From Setaria digitata (lineage: Eukaryota > Nematoda > Chromadorea > Rhabditida > Setariidae): a DNA stretch of 64,000 nucleotides. Within the stretch, counting starts at the first letter, position 1; each line of letters starts with the position of its first letter. Below are positions 12,998 to 26,619 of the stretch, piece by piece. A program made the translations under genes and the position numbers. The notes under the pieces are model-generated. The model saw only the letters and a list, made by a program, of their open reading frames with translations, did no database searches and was not told the origin of the DNA. The stretch lies in the NCBI GenBank assembly GCA_003640385.1, contig RCAB01000080.1:124001-188000 (forward strand). The letters are read 5' to 3'.

Positions 12998-13324
12998 CAA
13001 TGTACAATGAAATACACATGAAAAAATTTTTACAACCAACAATTCGTCGAAACCTTACAAAAACTCATCCGAACACGGAAAAAATATGACTTAAAAATCT
13101 CCCCAAAAATATTGTTGCATTGGAAAATGAGAGGATACAAATTACAGTAATAAGTATGACATCACTAGGACACATTACCTTTACAACATTAAACAAGTTT
13201 TTTTTGCTGCAATTCAATTCGGTGGTTAAGACTTTACGTAAAAACTAGAGTCATGAATTTCTTGCTAAAATGTTAAAAGACCCACATAAAATGCATACAA
13301 TAAAGAAAACTTAACTACAATATT

Positions 13325-16300
13325 TTACAAAACAACTGGTAAGGATGGATCACGTGGCACTAGACCTAAAGATTGAAGGACTACCTGACATGCCTGAGCC
13401 TTCCCAGTCTTTTTACTCGTTGATGGAACTGATGGTTGATATTCAACACCATTAACAACAGCCTAGAAATATTCATGGAATTCACCAAAGAAAAATTAAT
13501 CATAATTATCAGATGAAACAACATGAGATCTGCTGTTGAACTCGATCACTTATCCATCATACGGAGTTTTCTTTGATGAATTTTTATTACAGGAAAACAC
13601 GGCAATATAATCAAAATGGGTGCTGGATAAATGACCAATTTCATATATTCTAAAGATAATAGAAATAACTGGGACTTTATATATTCTTTTACCTTCCATA
13701 GAAATCTGCGATTATTTGACGGTCCACTTTCCAAACATGTGAACTGTGGAGCTTGCCACCGCTTTTTAGAACAAAGTTCCATAAGGATGGATACAGGATG
13801 TTTTCCTGAAATAAAGGTTATTGTCTAATAAATATTTGAAGTATAAGTAATTAAACTGAAGTGGATGGGAAAGTCACATTTTTATAGCGAAATATCAGTT
13901 AATAGCAAGTCAAACGCAAGAAATCAACCATACCAGTCATACTTTTCCCAAAATTTGGACGCAACTTTTTTAACTCTGGGAGCTCCTCTGTCGCCACCAA
14001 ACCTAAAATGAACTGATAGCAATCAACGAATTGCATACGAGACTGAGTAAAATATTTGTTTATAAAACTGTATAAAGCAAATAGGTAAAAGTAGACAATG
14101 TTTACAAATGTGCGATTTCTGTGACATCTGAGTTGCGTATGGAACAAATGTACTAGTATATATATTAATTAAATAAATCTTCCTCAAGCTTATTTCCAAA
14201 TTGAAGTTTCACTTCGGTCTTCGGTTCAGAAAAGTAATATATTTATAAACCTTTCCTGTCTGATTTGATATCCAAAACCAGTGGTTCTAGAGGACCATCT
14301 CTCCCTTTCCCTAAGCCTTCACCAGGTGTCCAACCCATCTTCTGCATCAATTTCAAGCCCACAGCACTGTTGACAGCATTTGTCTGTTTGAAAAAATCCT
14401 AAAATGCAAATGTTTAGCTGAGCTTATCTGGACACACGAAAAATTAAACATTATAAAGAAAACTAGAAAAGCCGTATACAAACTTACGCCAGCTGCCGTA
14501 TGATCACTAGGGCAAAAAGGTCAAAACATCAGCTACAGTGGAAATAAATCCTTTCCCATCATCAGTTACTGCTCAGCAACACCTAAACAATTTCTGTCCA
14601 TGATCAATGACACGAGTTGCAAGACAACACAAAGAGCGCAAGAGTATTTACTAGCTGAGGATTTCAAAGGATGTCAGTCAACAGAATCATTATTTTCTCT
14701 TTCTGAAAATTTAAGCCTCGATAGATCTGCTGCTACTGATACATAAAAACATCACTGCTCACTGCATCCATTACCTTTCAATAAGTGCACTTTCTTGCTA
14801 CTTCACTAGTACGCCACGCATAACTATTCTTAGTTAAAATAGTTTTACTCGACGCATTCTTTCTCTATCTCGATATATATGTATATTAAATATGGCCATG
14901 AAATTCAAAAACCCAAAGCATCTAATATAAGGGGAAAACCTGTTACCATATGCACAAAAAAATGCAACTCGTGTCATTAAGACCATTAACAGTCTACTTC
15001 CTGTGTAGATGATTGTTCGTCCATTTACAGCCACCTTTTCTCTGCAGCAGCTGAGCAGAACCATCAAATGTGAAGCACACCGGTCGAACAACCGGACCAA
15101 AACATGAAGTCGATTACGGTGCATCCACTGTGGACCATTTCAAATATTGATAATCTAACAAGTAATATAAAATTTTTAGTTTTTTTCCAATCAATAATGG
15201 TGCCAAAAAAGCCATAAATGAAGTTAGAACCTGTGCGGCTTTATTGGCACCTGAAGAACTCAAGAAAAGTGCAAAAAGGGCCGCAAAAAAAAAGAAAGCA
15301 ATAATCCGGCTCACCGAACAACTACACTCAATTACTGCTTAGAACGGACAGTGAACCGAAAGTACATTCAAAATATTCCAAAAATCAGAAGTAAAAAAGG
15401 TAAAAATAAAACAGCGGAGGCTGCTTTAAATCAGATAAGATTTCTAGGAAGAATCAGTAGTTAGAGACTAAAGATAGAAGTGTCAAATGAAACTGTAACA
15501 TAAAAAACTCTTAAATTTTTGAGTTTTCTCTGCTTAATTATTGCTAAGACAACAAAGTAGCCAAAGATTTAATGCTAAAAATCCGTTTTTTTTTTTTTCG
15601 CCGTCAACCCTTGTGTTTTTATAAGCCATCCAAAACCACACTCTCTCAACATAATGAAATTTTCATAGTTCTAATCAGAAACATTAGTTGACAATTGCCA
15701 CAGGCAAAAGGGACACATGAGGTCAATAAATCTAATGACTCATAGATGGATCAAATACTACCCACTGAAAATGATCAAGACAAAAAATATTATTTGTTAA
15801 AAAAAAAAATCACAACAGCATTAACCATAATGATTTAGGGCAATAATATCACCTCAAAGACGTGAAGTAACAGCTCATAGTTCCCGCTCGTTCCGATGAT
15901 GCTATTCAAGTTGAAAGTAGTACTTAAGTGTTCAGTATTCAAAGTTTTGCCGCACTACAAAGAATATGTAACGAAAAGATAGATTAAGCAAGAAATTTTC
16001 CAATCACATCATATTTCATTATAAACCTGTGAACAGAGCCAGAGGAGCGTGAATAATGAATGGCAAGCAATAATGGTTTGAAATTTAATAAAGCATAAAA
16101 TACATTTTATAATAAGCTAAGTAGCTCTCTATTCGAGTGTTAGCCAAATGGACATTTTAAAATATTTTTGACACAAAGAATAAATGAGATATTTTTGATA
16201 TGACGCAACAACAAATGATGAATATGAACTCCAATTAAAAATCGATTTCTCATCTGTATTCTCGCCCATCTTATTTTTACTTCAGCGTAAACAACGCTCA

Positions 16301-18080
16301 GTACTGTCGCATTTCCCATGATCCTCATCATATCAATATTGTCACCAATTAGAAAACCTTCAGACCGAAGACTAAAGTTGAGTGAAACACATTACCGTTC
16401 CTCACTATCGCTTTCCTACTCACAGGCATTCTGCACAACGATTCTCGGTGAAAAACATGCTTAGTGTATTTTTGTTTTTTTCCTTAACTTTATCACATAG
16501 GCTGGTATGGCTTTCAAAGCCTTTACCGCGGAATCATTTTAAGACCTCACCAACCTTCTGCTCAGGAACCGTGATTCAAACAGAAGAGAACCCCAAGAAA
16601 ATGAAGATCCAAGCTTTTATAGATAGATCTAGTACATGAGTGCAACACAAATCTTTGGCAATCCAACAAACCTTTTTTGCCCAGACACTGAAGCGCGGAT
16701 CATGAGGGCCAAGCTGATCAGCTTTCAGTACATTCACACCGGTGGATCCAGTAAATTTTCCCGGTAAATTCTTTTTACTCTCAGCCCATGCTCTTATCTG
16801 CAAAATGGCATTTACCATTTCGAGTTTCTGAAGAAGGTGTCAAAAAACTCGTAAAAGGTATGCAAAGATTGTATATGACAGATGTTCGTGAAATCTGTAC
16901 CACTGTGTTCCTTATTTTTTTTAAATTATTAATGGTAAATAAATCTCCAAATGAGTGTTTCCCGAGAATGCACCTAAACTTTCTTTTTATGAAATACGTG
17001 AACTGCTTTCATTCAAACAGTGATAAGGAGAAAGGAAACGATAAGGAACTTTTCCTGAAACGTCTCTCGCCTCAAAAGTGGGGGTTATGACTTTCGATGT
17101 TCCTATTTCGACTCACACTCTGCTGAAGCAGCGAGACAACAAAGCCAGTTGTGTCAGGTTAATGCAGAAAGGAATTGGGATGAAACGGCTGCCAGGAGAA
17201 TCAGTAATGTGGAGTACTTTTCATTTCCCGCAAGTGAATAGAGTACAGCAGGCGGTCTGAGAGGTTCAAGTTTACACTTTTATTATATCCACTGTGAAAT
17301 ACCTCGAAATCACGAAAGGATCGAAAGGCTTGGATGGTGGAAAGTTATTCACAGCAACGTGTAGTGCAGGAAATATATTACGATGCAACCAAAACTTCGC
17401 CCACGACCAGCTCCGACACTGAACTTTCAGAATCCTCCGCTGAAGAAACTAAACCACTCGGCTATTTCAACCATCTCTCCCAACGAACAGTTTACAACAT
17501 GTTGTACTTCCTATTTATTGCTACAGTTCCCACTTGCAACTAGAGTTTTTATTATCTGGATAAGAGAAAAAATTGCCTGGTCGTCAGCTTCTTTCAACAG
17601 TTGTCTTGCTTCATAATCATTCGGATCTTTCGCTAACAGCTTACTTGCTTTAATTCGTTTTGCCATCACCCTGCCAACATTTGCCGGCTAAAACAAAAGA
17701 ATTTAAATTTGCACCCACAGAAACGAGTGGCGCCTCAGCAGTGAAGTTACTGGAAGAAAATCGCGCATATCAAGTAAGTCATAATATTTATCGAAGAAAA
17801 TACGACTGATTTATAAACTCGAACCCATGGAGAGGAAATCAGAAAATCACAAAAAAAGAAAAAAAAAACTGAGTCGGGAAACAGAAATTCGTATCTGCTG
17901 TTCCCACAGAAAGAGTATCTTGGTCAAATGGATGGGATCCTGAACACTGTAGCCGTATGATTCTTGCTAAATTTGAGCACATATATAGCAACTTCCAAAT
18001 ACGTCACTTTCATTTATCCACCGTAAATTACTTCAAATACGAACACATATTCGAAGATTCTTGAACGGTGGAATGCTCAC

Positions 18081-18131
<51 letters not shown>

Positions 18132-20564
18132 NACAATCAGAAAATGCACAAGAAACAGGAACAAATTAGTCTCGCTCACACTTCTGTCTTGATTTCCAGA
18201 AAAGACTAGGTGAGGATACAACTATTGAAACAAAAAAAAAAAAAAACCTAGCAAACAGACTAGATACATCCTGTTAATGACATTTTGGACCTAAATTTTT
18301 AGATCAAAATTTGAAACAAAATCTTTTTCACAATTATATACCGTATGATGTAGGGATTCTGGTTCCCTGAATACGGATTCTTCCTCTGGTACTGTGACAA
18401 CATTACCATAGTTAAGACCAAGGGATGACTTTTGTTGTTCATTTTGAGACGTGTTGCAGGAACCAGAAAACAAATCAGGTGGAGGTGGGGGTGGAGGCAA
18501 ATTCAACAAAGAAGAGGCAGATTGTGTGAATGAAGCCAATATCGGCGGTGTTGGAGGTGGCGGCAACACGAATGATTCGGCAGCTGTAATTCCAAAAGTA
18601 TTGAAGATCTGAAAAAAAATTTTTCGTAACTTCAGCTGTAGGATTCCTCTTCAAGAACTTCGAAATACTTTCTAAATATCTTTTTCGTGAAAAGAGATAG
18701 CGAAAGTGAAAAGAGTAGTTTAAAAAAAGCTCTATGCAGTATCTACACTAAATTATTGACAGGCATAATATTGCTCATTGCTCAATAGAAAAAGACTGAT
18801 CGATAAATGGAAAATGAAAAATGTAACCTTTTCTTTCTCTTTGTGTACAGGAATTGGAACCAATTTTGTCTTCTGCACTGGACTGCATATAGAAGGGACT
18901 TCTTCCTTTTTAACAGGGGTCCATCCCTAGATATGAAATTATGAAAAAATTTGAATGATGTGAATAGGTTAAACCACTGCACTTACAGGTTAAGTCAGTG
19001 AACTTACATTATCTTTTTCTCGATGCTGCGCTCCCGAAGAAACTGGATAAGCAATGCGCAACTGACTTTCTTCTAGAGTCCTTTGTGTGGGTGTTTTGAT
19101 TGGAAGTGGAATCGAATTCTAAAAGAAAAGCATCACTAATAAGAATTTTTATTTTTATAAGAACCGCATGCTCTGCGTTATTTAAAAAGAAGTTAAAGCC
19201 ATGTTACAAAGAGAAAAGAATAAATTGTAAAGCTTCCGGAATTTCTTTCATCTTGAAAGCTACACATCTAGTGGTGAGGCTGTATCTTAACCATTAGGAA
19301 AATTTATTTTTAACACCTGTTGTGGTCATTTGTTAGAAGCTTCAAAATAATTAAGAATGCCGTGAAAGAGCGGATATGAATAAAACTAACAAAAGCGTTG
19401 CGACTAATGTGTGGGAAAATATGTGTTTATTTACAGATGCTGAAATATTAAACTCCTAATAGTTTTAACGCAACTTAACTTCTTGTGACTACAGTTAATG
19501 CTACATTACAAACAGCTTACTGGAATGTTGATGGTGATTGGAACAGCAGGTTTCAAAGCAAATGGATGTTTCAGAAAATCAGTATCATCTTCGCCTTTTT
19601 TCTTTCTCGGTGCCAAATCTTCATCATCACTCGATACTGTTTCGCCTTTTTCACGTCGCACAGCTTTATCTTGTGACCGCTGCAACTTCTGACAAAAATC
19701 TGAAACAAAATTCTACCACCAAGCATAATTAATAGCAACCAACAAGAATAATCAACATCTACTAAAGAATGCAAAAAAAAAAAAAAAAAAAAAAACGTAC
19801 CAACAAGCTGATCGACAGACTGCCCACCTGCTTTCAATTGGGCTCTTGTCTCAAGAGGAGCATTCGGCAAATAACCAAGCTAAAATTTAAATTTCGGTGA
19901 AGTAGATTTCAAGAAAAGGCATAGTATCAGTAATTACCAAAAGATGAAGAAAAACAGTGCCTCAGGATATTTTTTAACATTTTGAAATCTCGACCACCCG
20001 ATGCTCAGTTATCAAACAGTTGAAGTGAGCGGAAAAGAAAAACGGTACTCTTATTCGATTTCATCATTGAAAATTGGAATTACAAAATAAATTAAATAAA
20101 GTAAAATAATTAAAACCTGTGCCATTTGAGCAGCATTTCTTTGTGCAATTTCTAATAACTTCTTTTTGTCAATTTTATGATCATACGATTCATCATCACT
20201 ACGGCGTTTACTATTACTTTCACGATCACGACGATAATGATAATGATTATGGCTACGATGACAACTTCGCACCTTACGATAGTGAGAAGAATGAGAGCTT
20301 CGTGACGAAGTCCCTGATAATGATCTGAAATCAACAGATGAACTTATCGAAAGTTTGACAAAAAAAAATTAGTGAAAGACGTTACAACATTAAAAGTAAT
20401 GTCATACAAAATAAAACCTTGAGCGAGAATGTGAACGTGAACATGAACTTGATGGTGATCTTTTTCGCTTACGATCTGGATAAGGGCTTCTAGCAGAGCG
20501 TATTTGCCTCCATCCTTTAGACCGTGAACTGCAAAACAACACTATATGCAATCAGATCTCATCA

Positions 20565-20599
<35 letters not shown>

Positions 20600-23500
20600 G
20601 GTCTAATTGGCCTAGACAGATTTCCTTACTGTATAGACAACGCATTAGATTTTTCTTTGATATCTTTTTCTCCACGATTCCACTGCCATTTCGAACCTTC
20701 ATGCACTCTTTTATTGCTATCTACATAATAAGATTGAACATAAAGGTTCCCTGAAAAATATTCCTGACTTAAAATAAACTACAAAAAAGAGAATGCATAA
20801 TCAAGTAAACGCTTGGTACCCCTAACTGATATCAAAAACCAACCGGGCCGTCTGCGAGTCTTATCAAATTCTCGTCCCGAGTATCGCGAATGTTCCTTCA
20901 TTTTTTTTCTGAAAAAAAAAAAAATAAATAAATAAATGAATATGAAAAATACGAAAACTGTTTTTAAAAGAAAATACCTTTTTTCCAAATGTTTCCATTC
21001 CTGTTCACTATCAGACGACAACGAGCTGCTGCGTTTGGAATACCGTTTTCCCTGTTTTCTATCCTTTCTTTCTTTCTTTCTCTTTTTTTCTGGAAAAAAT
21101 AGATAGTGAGAGGATTTCTTGAAAAGCATAAAGCTCAACTCTTGAGATTTTAATCAATACACCATTCAGAAATTATACGTGAGACAAATATTAGGACCAA
21201 AATAGAAAACAAACGCGACCCTATTTTAATTTAAATTATAGAAGATTTTTATTGCTCACCAGGTAAGCACTAAGTTACAAATCAAAAAAAAAATTCGAAT
21301 ATTTCAGAATAGAGGCCAACATTCATGAGAACTAGTTGAATGATTAGCATTTAATAATCCCAATTTCAGTACCTGCTTTTCTTCTTGCCTCACTTTCATT
21401 CCCACTTACTCCCCGTTCCGATCTCGAATGTTTGTCTGCAACCAATTCATCAACAGCGTCATCATTTGAAAACGAAGGTCCCGCACTCGCATCACTTACC
21501 GGAATTTCTCCATCTTTTCCCATCTGACCTTTTTTCACGTCACCGAATAGCGTCTGTATTACAAAAAATGAAGTTCCCACAAAATTTAAAATTAATTAAT
21601 AGAAAATGGTACTAATATGCAGATACTGCACTTCATCTTTACATTAAGATCGTTATAAACGAAGTTTGACTAAAAGGTAAGAAAATAAAGACCGGCTCTA
21701 AATATAGGGAAACATTTCATTTAGTTTTCATTGAAACTCAATTTTCAATTAGAACCTGTCCATCCTTAAAATATAAGCCAGATCAAAAGTTAAACAGACG
21801 TCGCGTGTGGCTAAAGAAAAATGATATGTAATGCAAAAAAAAAGATTTAACCTTGCTTATTGCAGTTATTTTAATAGATTTTGAAGCTTCAGCTTGCTTT
21901 ATTTTAAGAGGCGACAACTGTAATTCATCTTCGTCATCAGAAATTGGCTGTGTCCCGAGCACTTCCAGTGGTCTTGGCCCATATTCGACGTCGTCATGCC
22001 TACCACAGTCGCTTTCTGTGACATAAATATATTGGTACTGATTGTAAACTTTTCTTATAATATTAGGCTCATTATGTTCAGCAGAAAGCAGACATAGATT
22101 TTTTTTTTTTTGTTTAAGATATTTAAAAGCAAAAAAGAAAAGATTACTTGGAACTGTATGACTGACCATATCTGTACCTGATCCACCAACACTAAAATTT
22201 GTGTGACACAGTTCCTGGTATGGAATGAAAAAAAAAAAAAAAAACAGAAAAAAACACCGTTATTAATAAGATTTAATTTCGTCAAACAAGCACACTCAAT
22301 ATAATGAAGTAGTTTAACAGAGATTCAGTAAGAAAAGCAATTAATACCATGAAAAGCCAATATTCAATTACCTTTTCCCGTTTTCTTGTCTCAATTTAAT
22401 ATTTCGCGGTACGAACGTGCTATCTCGTTCTGCTCGAACTTTCGCTAATATTTCTGATAATGGGCGAGGCTTTCTAAGTACAGGTGGGCTTTCTGATTTC
22501 TTTTTCTTTTTGGCCAAAGGAAACCTTTCTTCATTAACGTCTGTAACAAGAAACAATAGGTTTTTAAATCTCATGACAGAAAAAAGTGAGTAGTAAGGGA
22601 AACTTACTAAATTCTTTTGTTTTATTTTGTGCAGCAGTAGCAACATCTTGAAATAATGTCTCGCCCTTTGCATCCATTTTTGAACTACTAGCATTGACGC
22701 TTAGGAAATCAGCACCAACAGGAAGATCATCCTCGTCATCTGAGATCTAAAATAAAGACAAGCTTTACGATGAAGTTTGTCCCGAAATATATATTAACTT
22801 CAGTGATCATGCTTATAAAACGGTTTATTCAAAGTAAATATAACTTGCTGCATCATCTTTTTCAGAGCATCGTAAAAAACAGTGTCTACTTTGACATGAT
22901 GCAACGACTGAATTATACCAATTACATTCTTCACTGGCCGTTTTCAATCAAGATATTACCTTCTGAAGCAGTCAAAAATAAACCCCTGTTTGAGATGGAT
23001 ATTAATGTGTAGCAACACATTATGTCAAATTTGGTGATTTAAGCCATATTATTTTCCAGCAAGACTACCAGTACATCTCCAATTTCTGCACTGAATATAA
23101 ATTTGAGAAAAAAAAAAAACTAAATAAAAGATAAAAGACATAACCTTTTCCATAACAGCTTCAACAGAAGGTGGTATAGTATAATTCACAAATTTTGCAC
23201 TATTTTCATGCGAAATTTTCTCCTCCATATCTGGAGAACGACTGGGACTTCTGTGTCTTAAATAATTGCAAAAGGTAAGGTAAGTATTGTAAATAAGAAC
23301 AGTAATAAAGATACTAATCTTAATAAGTAGATTTAAAGACAACATACTTTTTCCTTTTGCGAGATGGTGATTTTGACTTCGACCTTAATTTATATTTCCC
23401 TTTTTTGCACTTTCTAGATTTTTTGTCCTTGTGACGTTTTAATTTCTTACTGTGTCCATGTAGTGATGAAAAGCTTCCGTCACTTTCTGCCTCTCTGAAA

Positions 23501-24135
23501 TAGAAATTGTAATTTCAGTCACATGAGCAGCATAATGTAAGAAAGAAATCATGATAATGGATAACGTCACTATGTAAAATAGATATTTTTTTTCTATGTA
23601 AGGTATTTGAAATAGATGTATGGTTAAGAAACTGAGAGGCTCCAGTAATATTTTGTTCACAAGCAAAAGACCGACAAATAGAGCTGACACTTTGACTTGC
23701 GTCCATATTCAGAAAATATAAAATAAGTTGTTCTCGCTGTGTTCTCCATTATGTAAGTTTATTAAAATAAAAGAGACCCAGTTCTTTGAAATAAACATCA
23801 CATTACACAGGAGGAAATAGATGATCATCTCTCTTGTAAGGGATAAGGAGAGATCAAACAGACAAAATACAAATATACGTGAACTGTCCGCTGGAGATCA
23901 GACTTACTTCTTCGTTACAATTTCGAGTTTCCCACCAATTAAACTTTTCACATCGAAAGGCTGAAAATTAGCTTTTATTAGTATAATGAGAGATGTTTTC
24001 ATGAGGAGCACTTCTCTTCACACCCGAAAAATTTTGGAAGAGTACCTCATTCGTCTTGCGCACTTCGTTAATGAGTGATGCAATAATAGCATCACTTGAT
24101 GACGGCTTCGTCTCCTCTTCCTCTCCCTTTGCCAT
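13325..24135 (-). CDS. son: SON homologue (RS-rich, G-patch and dsRBD splicing cofactor)
   Basis: Nuclear-speckle splicing cofactor. Exons 5'-3': 24046-24135, 23908-23960, 23348-23494, 23145-23256, 22608-22746, 22372-22540, (22178-22214 uncertain), 21852-22015, 21373-21553, 20978-21089, 20840-20908, 20418-20528, 20117-20324, 19801-19879, 19521-19699, 19008-19118, 18828-18926, 18342-18608, 17577-17687, 16672-16797, 14251-14398, 13934-14002, 13693-13805, 13325-13462; about 1,010 aa. The N-terminal half is Lys/Arg/Ser-rich and acidic. From exon 13 on it follows human SON in order: KKLLEIAQRNAA, FLKHPFALKP, AYPVSSGAQHREK, GWTPVKK, a Pro-rich stretch, LPGKFTGSTGVNVL, G-patch (MGWTPGEGLGKGRDGP), GKHPVSILMELC and a dsRBD ending LGLVPRDP. 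The large repeats of mammalian SON are missing, so it is less than half as long. Phases agree except around exons 6-8. Exon 19 uses a GC donor; the exon 11 donor was chosen by phase. Confidence 0.9.
18082..18132. repeat. poly(A) tract ending in an ambiguous base
   Basis: Fifty consecutive A followed by the only N in the window at 18132, inside a SON intron. Length is probably inexact in the assembly. Confidence 0.9.
19773..19795. repeat. poly(A) tract in SON intron
   Basis: Run of about 22 A next to the GT donor of SON exon 14 (minus strand). On the transcribed strand it is a T-tract just inside the intron. Confidence 0.8.
20571..20599. repeat. (TA)n microsatellite in SON intron
   Basis: About 14 TA units in the intron between SON exons 11 and 12. 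Confidence 0.9.
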
Positions 24136-24147
24136 TCAGGAAATTAA

Positions 24148-24150
24148 CTG
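24148..24150 (-). promoter_or_regulatory. probable trans-splice acceptor of the SON homologue
   Basis: On the minus strand TTTGTATTTCAG precedes the ATG at 24135 by 12 nt, with no upstream exon evident. This supports 24135 as the true start. Confidence 0.5.
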
Positions 24151-26619
24151 AAATACAAATGAAATCACACCAGTGCACTTTCACTCACTTCCAGTGTACC
24201 AGACTTTTTTTCGCACGAATTACCGTCGGCTTTACTAAAACTAAACATAATGATGCTTGCCGAGTTACCCGTCCATCCTTACACCTGGTTCTAACCCCTG
24301 ACCCCACATGCTGCCCTGTCGACACACGCATGCACACATACACATACACACATACATACACACACACAAACATGCACCAACATATGAGGCGCAATGCAAC
24401 CATTACATCCCCACGAATAAGGGCGAGAGAGGTAGTACAGGTATGTTGGGTGAGGGGAGGGGTGTTTTGAAGATTCCTTGTGAGAGTGATACCTATGAAA
24501 GATCCTTTGATATTACATTCTGGCAAGAATTGAGCGAGAAGAGGTGACATGTGACACAGAGAGATGATGGCTATTAAGAACCAGGTTGGGTTGCAGGATA
24601 CATGATGGAAACAGGTTCCTGCCATCCATATCCAACTACTGCTACCTCATGTGATTCAAAAAAGAAAATGGTTGTTGCTGTGCTGTGTCGTCTCACCTCT
24701 TCCGTATCGTCCACATTGCGCCCGTTCTTTTCCTTGCTAGTGAGAACTAATTATAATAATTAACTTCCCGCTTATGATCATTACATCAGTCTCTACCCTT
24801 TATTCAAATGAGAGATCGAATTTTAAGGAATAATTTGTTGATTGTATTATCCAGGTTTTCTAGTCTCTACATTAGTCGAGGAATGTCAGATTTTAAATGC
24901 GGCTAGGGTACATTGGTGGCAATGAATTTTCAGATTTTAATTCAAAACATCCAACACACTAAGCTTACGTTGGCCTGTTTGGTAAATACGTCATACCATG
25001 ATCGTTGGTATTTAGAACTAATTTCCTAGATCTTGAGATTCAAATATAGATTACAGAAATTCAGGACGAAGACAGGACAATATCTAGTTTATAGGCCTAC
25101 AATAATTATACTACCGTGAAAAAATATTAAGGACGCAGAAAAATTAGACTCCTAAATAGTTGCTAAATAAGTTCACAGACTGTACGAAGTTCGGGATTTC
25201 GCATCATGTTATTAACAACACAACGGGAGTTTTGAACTAAAAAAGGAACTAAAGCGATTTACTAGTTCGGGATTTCATGGAGTTGCGCAACAATTAATAT
25301 TTGGTAAGCTGAATAACAGAATTCAAATTTTTATTATTGAATGTTGCGGCATTATAAAATTGTTCATCAGAATTCCTTTCGATGGAGTACTTTACGAAGA
25401 ATTTTTTGGTGTTAATTTGATGGAGGTGTGGAGAAAAGAATATAATCCAAAAAATGCTAGCGTAAATCAGGTCGGCTTTACAAATTTATTTCTAAATTTT
25501 GCTCGAAATTCTTACACATAATTGAAATTAATATTGGTTTTGTCTTTTCTTTTCTTTTTGGATTTAGCAAATAAAAAACATAGATTTAAATTTTCACATT
25601 CGTTCCTCTTCTGGTAAGATAGGGATTCAAATTCGACATCATTCAAATGGAAATGACAAAATTGGTTTAGTTTTCCTTTTTTTTTTTTTTTTTTGAAAAA
25701 TTATAAAGATATCTATTTTAAAAACTATTCTTTCGCAATAAAATTTGCTAGTATAAATCAGGATATTAACAGTGCCATCTTTAGCCACTACCATATATGC
25801 TCCTTTTTGCTTGGATTCATTCACTTTCAGATCTTTCTCCATTTATAAACATTTTAAGTTTGTTCTTGAAGTTTTATAAAAATGCACATAACATATCTGT
25901 CTCTACATAAAGGTTTGATCAAGTCTAATCTTTATTTCGGTTCGTGCCACATTATTATGATTTAATTAGGCAACACTTTTGCAGACTTCTAAAAGACAAC
26001 TTGCAAAAATCAATGAATGTTTTGATAACATTTGAAGTTGACAATGTCTCTTTTTACAAACTTCATAGTTTTGAAATTGTTAATAAATGGAAGATAATAT
26101 CAAGTTTATTACTGTAAATGTGATTATGTTACTTTATATATATATATATTGTTAAAGACTGATAAAAGGAGAAATTTCAACAAACTGGGGGTAATATTTT
26201 ATGTTCTATTCACGAGAGCTAGACTCCTTGATAGTCCCAAAACTTTGCAAGTAAATTTTTGTCACCATTTTCTCTATTTTCATTTTGTTCGAAAATTTGG
26301 CTTCCAACTGGGAGTTGGTGATTAAGTTGCTTTATAATAAACTTTACAAATGTAATCTGTCCAACGCCATCAGTCTGTCCAGTTTTGAACATTATTTTTT
26401 ACTCTTCAAAAAACGTTTTTATTTTTATTCATTGTCTTAAGAAAGTGTAATTAAAATTATACTATTGGTTACCATACATATTGATGGAAATTATTCTGTT
26501 AATTCTCTTTAAGAAACTTCTCTTTATTAAACTTTTTTTTTTTCCAAAAATGACAGATAAATATAATCTTCAGTATTGCTATTGATTTATTTCACTGCAT
26601 TAAACAACGATGTCACTAA
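24151..26619. other. intergenic between divergent SON and the orphan membrane gene
   Basis: 2.5 kb, AT-rich apart from about 24180-24750, which is GC-richer and holds a CA microsatellite. It should contain both promoters, but I see no specific element. Short T-runs at 25678-25695 and a TA run near 26137-26150. Confidence 0.4.
24322..24370. repeat. (CA)n-type microsatellite
   Basis: Interrupted ACACAT/CACA repeat on the plus strand. It keeps long frames open on both strands that are not genes. Confidence 0.85.

Noticed and set aside
24096..24625. Overlapping frames of 124, 146 and 79 codons on both strands
   Set aside because: They run through the CA microsatellite and the start of SON; openness comes from the repeat and local GC.
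25639..25842. Minus-strand frame beginning MEKDLKVNESKQK
   Set aside because: The first third looks coding, but it decays into a poly-T-derived tail; a possible partner exon at about 25615 joins only through a weak donor. Too little to call.
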